NCBI RefSeq assembly: GCF_014192415.1
Contig: NZ_JACHXY010000003.1
Location: 122,227-186,226, forward strand
Length of the DNA: 64,000 bases
Direction of reading: 5' to 3'
DNA from: Microbacterium proteolyticum
GTDB taxonomy: Bacteria; Actinomycetota; Actinomycetes; Actinomycetales; Microbacteriaceae
A program made the position numbers and the translations under genes. Below the pieces are notes generated by a model, which worked only from the letters and a program-made list of their open reading frames with translations, was not told where the DNA came from and ran no database searches. Of the stretch, positions 61,427-64,000 are shown piece after piece. Each line of letters opens with the position of its first letter. Positions within the stretch are counted from its first letter, which is position 1.

Positions 61427-61438
61427 GAACATGTGTTC
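61427..61438. promoter_or_regulatory. LexA (SOS) box upstream of imuA-imuB-dnaE2
   Basis: GAACATGTGTTC matches the actinobacterial SOS consensus GAAC-N4-GTTC exactly, flanked by A/T (AGAAC...GTTCT). It is 25 bp before the imuA start and would control the whole mutasome cassette. lexA is not in the window. Confidence 0.85.
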
Positions 61439-61589
61439 TATTCCCTCAATCCCTGTGGGTCGAAGATACGATCGACCTCCGACATCGGCGGAGGAGGTCG
61501 GCTGCAGCGCCCCGAACATGACGCGGATCCCCGAAGGCCCCGGCCGGGCGCACCGAGGAGCCCGGCGAGCCGGGGCGGGCGGAGCAGCG

Positions 61590-62087
61590 TCAGGCCGCGA
61601 GGGCCAGGTACGGCTCCCACCGCGGGTCGCTCTTGTCGACGCCACGGACGGTCCATGACGAGCCGTGCGGCGGGGCGGGCACGAGCCGCAGCTCCCACCG
61701 CATCTCCTGCGGTGTGCGATCGCCCTTGATGTTGTTGCACGCGAGGCAGCACGCCACGAGGTTCTCCCACGTGTCCTTGCCGCCACGCGAGCGCGGCATC
61801 ACGTGATCGATCGTCGAGGCCGCCTTGCCGCAGTACCCGCAACGGTGCCCATCGCGGCGGAGGACGCCGCGCCTCGTCACCGGCACACGCCGTGCGCCCG
61901 GCACGCGCACATAGCGGGTCAGGATGATCACCGCCGGGCGATCGTACGTGCCGGCCGAGGCCCAGACGGGATCCTCCTCGACGCGTTCGACGACGACGGC
62001 CTTCTCGTTCATCACCAGCACGAGCGCTCGCTTGAACGACACGACGGCGAGGGGCTCGTAGCCCGCGTTGAGCACCAGTGTGCGCAT
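61590..62087 (-). CDS. HNH endonuclease family protein
   Basis: 165 aa. The N-terminal half MRTLVLNAGYEPLAVVSFKRALVLVMNEKAVVV is the conserved entry of a widespread actinobacterial HNH family. The nuclease site is HRCGYCGKAASTIDHVMPRSRGGKDTWENLVACCLACNNIKGD, with two CxxC zinc pairs, DH and the final N. The ATG at 62087 follows GAGGAG by 7 nt; the longer frame crosses the terminator at 62168. It is monocistronic. Its role is unknown despite wide conservation. Confidence 0.9.
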   Translation of the reverse strand: MRTLVLNAGYEPLAVVSFKRALVLVMNEKAVVVERVEEDPVWASAGTYDRPAVIILTRYVRVPGARRVPVTRRGVLRRDGHRCGYCGKAASTIDHVMPRSRGGKDTWENLVACCLACNNIKGDRTPQEMRWELRLVPAPPHGSSWTVRGVDKSDPRWEPYLALAA

Positions 62088-62167
62088 GTACGTCTCCTCT
62101 CGAATGGCCGAGACGGCTTCTCGGATGTTCGACTCGCGACGACGACAGGCGCGGAAGGGCATGAAAA

Positions 62168-62194
62168 AAGGCGCTGTCAGGCAGACAGCGCCTT
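62168..62194 (-). terminator. Rho-independent terminator overlapping the small ORF's stop
   Basis: On the minus strand AAGGCGCTGTC, five bases (TGCCT), GACAGCGCCTT and then a further run of T: an 11-bp perfect stem with a T-tract, the most canonical terminator in the window. Its 5' arm encodes the last residues (KALSA and stop) of the small ORF ending at 62177. Confidence 0.85.
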
Positions 62195-62290
62195 CGGACG
62201 CGCGGCGAGGCCACGGCATCCGAACTCACGATGCCGAAGAACGAGCAGCCCGAGCGCATCCATGGTGCGGATGCGCGGACTGGCGTTCAT
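62177..62290 (-). CDS. Small ORF, 37 aa, basic, unknown function
   Basis: The peptide starts MNASPRIRTMDALGLLVLRH, is basic and contains one Cys (FGCRG). The ATG at 62290 is preceded by GGAGGG 7 nt upstream, a near-ideal ribosome binding site. The ORF ends inside a canonical rho-independent terminator, so the transcript boundary fits the ORF. It lies between the M23 peptidase and the HNH gene. I do not recognise it; it could be a small protein or a leader peptide. Conservation of the frame in relatives would settle it. Confidence 0.5.
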   Translation of the reverse strand: MNASPRIRTMDALGLLVLRHREFGCRGLAARPKALSA

Positions 62291-62373
62291 CGGCGTTCCC
62301 TCCGGTTCTTCCGACGTCGAGGAAAGGCTAACCCACCACGACACGCCCGGGGTCGGGCGGGAGGGGAAACAGA

Positions 62374-62414
62374 AGACGGCGTGTCGGAGAACGATGGTCT
62401 CCGACACGCCGTCT
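62374..62414 (-). terminator. Terminator after the M23 peptidase gene
   Basis: AGACGGCGTGTCGGAGA (62374-62390) and its exact complement at 62398-62414 form a 17-bp perfect stem with a 7-nt loop, 14 bp past the peptidase stop. The T-rich tail (TCTTCTGTTTC) on the minus strand is moderate. Confidence 0.8.
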
Positions 62415-62428
62415 CGCGCAGGGAAAAA

Positions 62429-63364
62429 TCAGCCTGCGTTCTGCTGCAGCCAGGCGTAGGGGTCGACCACCGAGTTGTTGATGTGCACCTCGAAGTGCAG
62501 GTGGTTGGCGGTCGAGCTGCCGGTCGAACCGACGAGGCCGATGAGCTGACCGGCGGCGACCGACTGCCCCGCCTGCACCTGACGGCTGCCGTAGGTCATG
62601 TGACCGTAGGTGGTGCGCACCTTCTGGCCGTTGATGACGTGCTCGATCTCGATACCGACGCCGTACCCGCCGTAGCTCTCCTGCGAGACGCTCACGACGC
62701 CGGCGGCCGCGGCGAAGATCGGCTGCCCACCGGGGGCGAGCAGGTCGACACCCTGGTGGTATCCGGAGTCCCACAGGCCGCGTCCGAGGACGTAGCTGGT
62801 GAGCGGCCACCGGACCTCACCCGACCCGGGCGCGGTCATGGACAGGTCGACCGACGAGACGGAGGCGTTCGCGGTGGATGCCGTCAGACGGGCGCGCTCA
62901 GCCGCGGCCGCGGCGGCAGCGGCAGCGGCCTCTTCGTCTTTCTTCTTCTTGATCTCGTCCGCGGTCGTGGCGGAGTAGCTGCTGCGGTCGAGAGACTCGG
63001 CCGTGGCGTCGGATGCGACGACCAGCGACTGGTTGTCGGCCGCCGACATCTGCTGCAGCGTCATCGTCTCGGCCGCGGGCATGGTGGCCGCGTACGCCGG
63101 GATGGCGACCGTGGCGACGAGACCCGCCACCATCGACAGGATGACGGCGCTGCGCAACGGCTTACCGATGCGACGCGTCGATGAGGGGCGGGGAGCGGGG
63201 ATGGCACGCACGGCCGGTGCGGCCGCGGCGCGGGCGACCGGTACGGCCGCGATGCGAGCGGGACGCTTCGTCGTTCGGGCGACGGCTGCGCGCGTGCTCT
63301 TTCGGGTGGGTCCCGTCGAGGGGACCTCGGGTAGGTCCGCAGCGGGATCGTTGTGTTCAGCCAA
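62429..63364 (-). CDS. Secreted M23-family (LytM) peptidoglycan endopeptidase
   Basis: 311 aa. The N-terminal 70 residues are cytoplasmic, Arg/Pro-rich; then one signal-anchor or signal sequence (about 75-95, SAVILSMVAGLVATVAIPAYA). A helical KKKKDEE-poly-Ala segment follows (about 137-156). The C-terminal M23 domain has the zinc ligands HQGVD (H and D) and HLHFEVH. TYGHM lies between them. It cleaves cell-wall cross-links or activates other hydrolases. The start is TTG at 63364 because GGAGG lies 5 nt upstream; the GTG at 63412 has no such site. Confidence 0.85.
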   Translation of the reverse strand: MAEHNDPAADLPEVPSTGPTRKSTRAAVARTTKRPARIAAVPVARAAAAPAVRAIPAPRPSSTRRIGKPLRSAVILSMVAGLVATVAIPAYAATMPAAETMTLQQMSAADNQSLVVASDATAESLDRSSYSATTADEIKKKKDEEAAAAAAAAAAERARLTASTANASVSSVDLSMTAPGSGEVRWPLTSYVLGRGLWDSGYHQGVDLLAPGGQPIFAAAAGVVSVSQESYGGYGVGIEIEHVINGQKVRTTYGHMTYGSRQVQAGQSVAAGQLIGLVGSTGSSTANHLHFEVHINNSVVDPYAWLQQNAG

Positions 63365-63424
63365 AGTTCCTCCGGCGCCTCTGCGTCTTCGGGGACGCTG
63401 GCTCGTCAGCACTCGATCATTGGG

Positions 63425-63535
63425 GGCACGATGTGCGGGCTTAGCCCTCTGCAGACGACGAGCCGATGAGGCAAACCGCGAGGGGTCCGACGGCGGGCTT
63501 CCAGCCTGTGGACCCTCTGAGGCTACCTGAAGATA
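63425..63535 (-). promoter_or_regulatory. Structured 5' leader of the M23 peptidase gene
   Basis: On the minus strand GAGGGTCC (63510-63517) pairs with GGACCCCTC (63480-63488). The inner hairpin GGCTGGAAGCC is at 63496-63506, and a further GC-rich element, GAGGGCTAAGCCCGC, lies around 63436-63450. Long structured leaders (c-di-AMP riboswitches) commonly precede actinobacterial cell-wall hydrolase genes, but the hallmark ydaO blocks are not recognisable here, so only a generic structured leader is claimed. Confidence 0.35.
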
Positions 63536-63598
63536 ACGAACAAGTCACGCTTCGGTCAGGTGGCCCCGGCGAATACCCGGGTGAAATCGCGCCGACGT

Positions 63599-64000
63599 TC
63601 AGTCGCCGGCGACCAGGAAGATGTGCGAAGCCACTTCGACGGGCAGCTCCAGCCCCTCGTCGACGCCCTCCATCTGCAGGAGCACGTAGCCCTCGTTGAA
63701 GCGGTAGTCGCCGCGCTTTCCGGGCAGGACGCCGGCGGCCTTCAGCTGCTGCAGCAGTTCGGGGTCGACCTGCGCGGGTTCGGCGAGGCGCCGGATCGTG
63801 CCGCTGATGGGGCCACCGGCATCGGTCAGCTTTCGCACGAGACCGACCACGCCGTCGTCGAAGGTGGCGCTGGTGGCGTCGCCGAGCTGGTCGAGACCGG
63901 GGATCGGGTTGCCGTACGGGGACTCGGTCGGGTGGCCGAGCAGTTCGACGAGGCGTCGCTCGACCTGCTCGCTCATGACGTGCTCCCACCGGCACGCCTC
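63599..64000 (-). CDS. DtxR/IdeR-family metal-dependent repressor (C-terminal part, cut by window edge)
   Basis: The last 133 residues are in the window; the N-terminal winged helix lies beyond position 64000. The visible part begins EACRWEHVMSEQVERRLVELLGHPTESPYGNPIPGLDQLG, the dimerisation and metal-binding domain of DtxR/IdeR/MntR (the EACRWEH helix carries metal ligands). A C-terminal SH3-like FeoA domain follows (GVLPGKRGDYRFNEGYVLLQ... ASHIFL). It represses iron or manganese uptake genes when metal is bound. IdeR versus MntR cannot be decided from this part. The 234 bp to the M23 start contain that gene's leader. Confidence 0.88.
   Translation of the reverse strand, partial: EACRWEHVMSEQVERRLVELLGHPTESPYGNPIPGLDQLGDATSATFDDGVVGLVRKLTDAGGPISGTIRRLAEPAQVDPELLQQLKAAGVLPGKRGDYRFNEGYVLLQMEGVDEGLELPVEVASHIFLVAGD

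Noticed and set aside
63425-63535. c-di-AMP (ydaO-yuaA) riboswitch upstream of the M23 gene
   Set aside because: Position and gene type fit, but the conserved core segments are not recognisable, so only a generic structured leader is reported.

Overview
The window looks like a chromosomal segment of a high-GC actinobacterium of the Microbacteriaceae, most likely Microbacterium. This rests on the very high GC, frequent GTG starts and ATGA/GTGA gene overlaps, candidate leaderless promoters, a helicase-like protein of the class named after Microbacterium testaceum MTES_1575, and family resemblances throughout. There are no rRNA genes, prophages, insertion sequences or CRISPR arrays. Two tRNA genes are present (Ala-CGC, Arg-CCT). 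The right edge cuts a DtxR/IdeR-type repressor gene. All calls were made by reading the sequence, without database searches.

Layout. 1-0.5 kb: nested-palindrome repeats. 0.5-7 kb: a LacI regulator divergent from a CUT1 sugar ABC importer plus an amylo-alpha-1,6-glucosidase-like enzyme, with a promoter and a perfect palindromic operator. 7-12.4 kb: YbaK-like editing protein, a Leu/Val-type dehydrogenase, two Lsr2 nucleoid proteins flanking an acetolactate decarboxylase, and an amino-acid permease. 12.5-18.8 kb: a MacAB-like export operon, a second ABC exporter pair and a VOC protein. 18.9-25.9 kb: a probable acquired island in which a GH1 beta-glucosidase and an NMT1/THI5-type ABC importer (ATPase, two permeases, lipoprotein), a HAD phosphatase and a LacI repressor appear to be tied together by three matching 16-bp operators. 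26-38.8 kb: tRNA-Ala, a hendecad coiled-coil membrane protein, GNAT, galU, 5-FTHF cyclo-ligase, FmdB, mscL, a large helicase-like protein that has lost its Walker A lysine, an MGMT homologue whose active-site Cys is Val, an acetate/monocarboxylate symporter with DUF485 partner, a RamA-like LuxR regulator and a cysteine-free HesB-like protein. 40-48.6 kb: a phenylacetate (paa) catabolic cluster as two transcription units, paaF-paaH-paaZ and paaABCDE-paaG, each behind the same 17-bp operator. 48.8-55.3 kb: tRNA-Arg, NRDE protein, coaBC, peroxiredoxin, a DUF2510 protein and a secreted lectin-like protein. 55.4-61.4 kb: the SOS mutasome imuA'-imuB-dnaE2 behind a LexA box. 61.6-64 kb: HNH endonuclease, a 37-codon small ORF, an M23 peptidase with a structured leader, and the truncated DtxR-type gene.

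Two cross-cutting signals stand out. The 7-mer GGATGCC/GGCATCC occurs roughly 90 times (counted by eye), several-fold above composition expectation, usually in fixed reading frames that force otherwise rare codons (GAT, GCA). It also forms inverted pairs between genes. It is nearly absent from the 18.9-26 kb beta-glucosidase/ABC region, which supports recent acquisition of that block. Intergenic regions also carry at least four kinds of short repeats.
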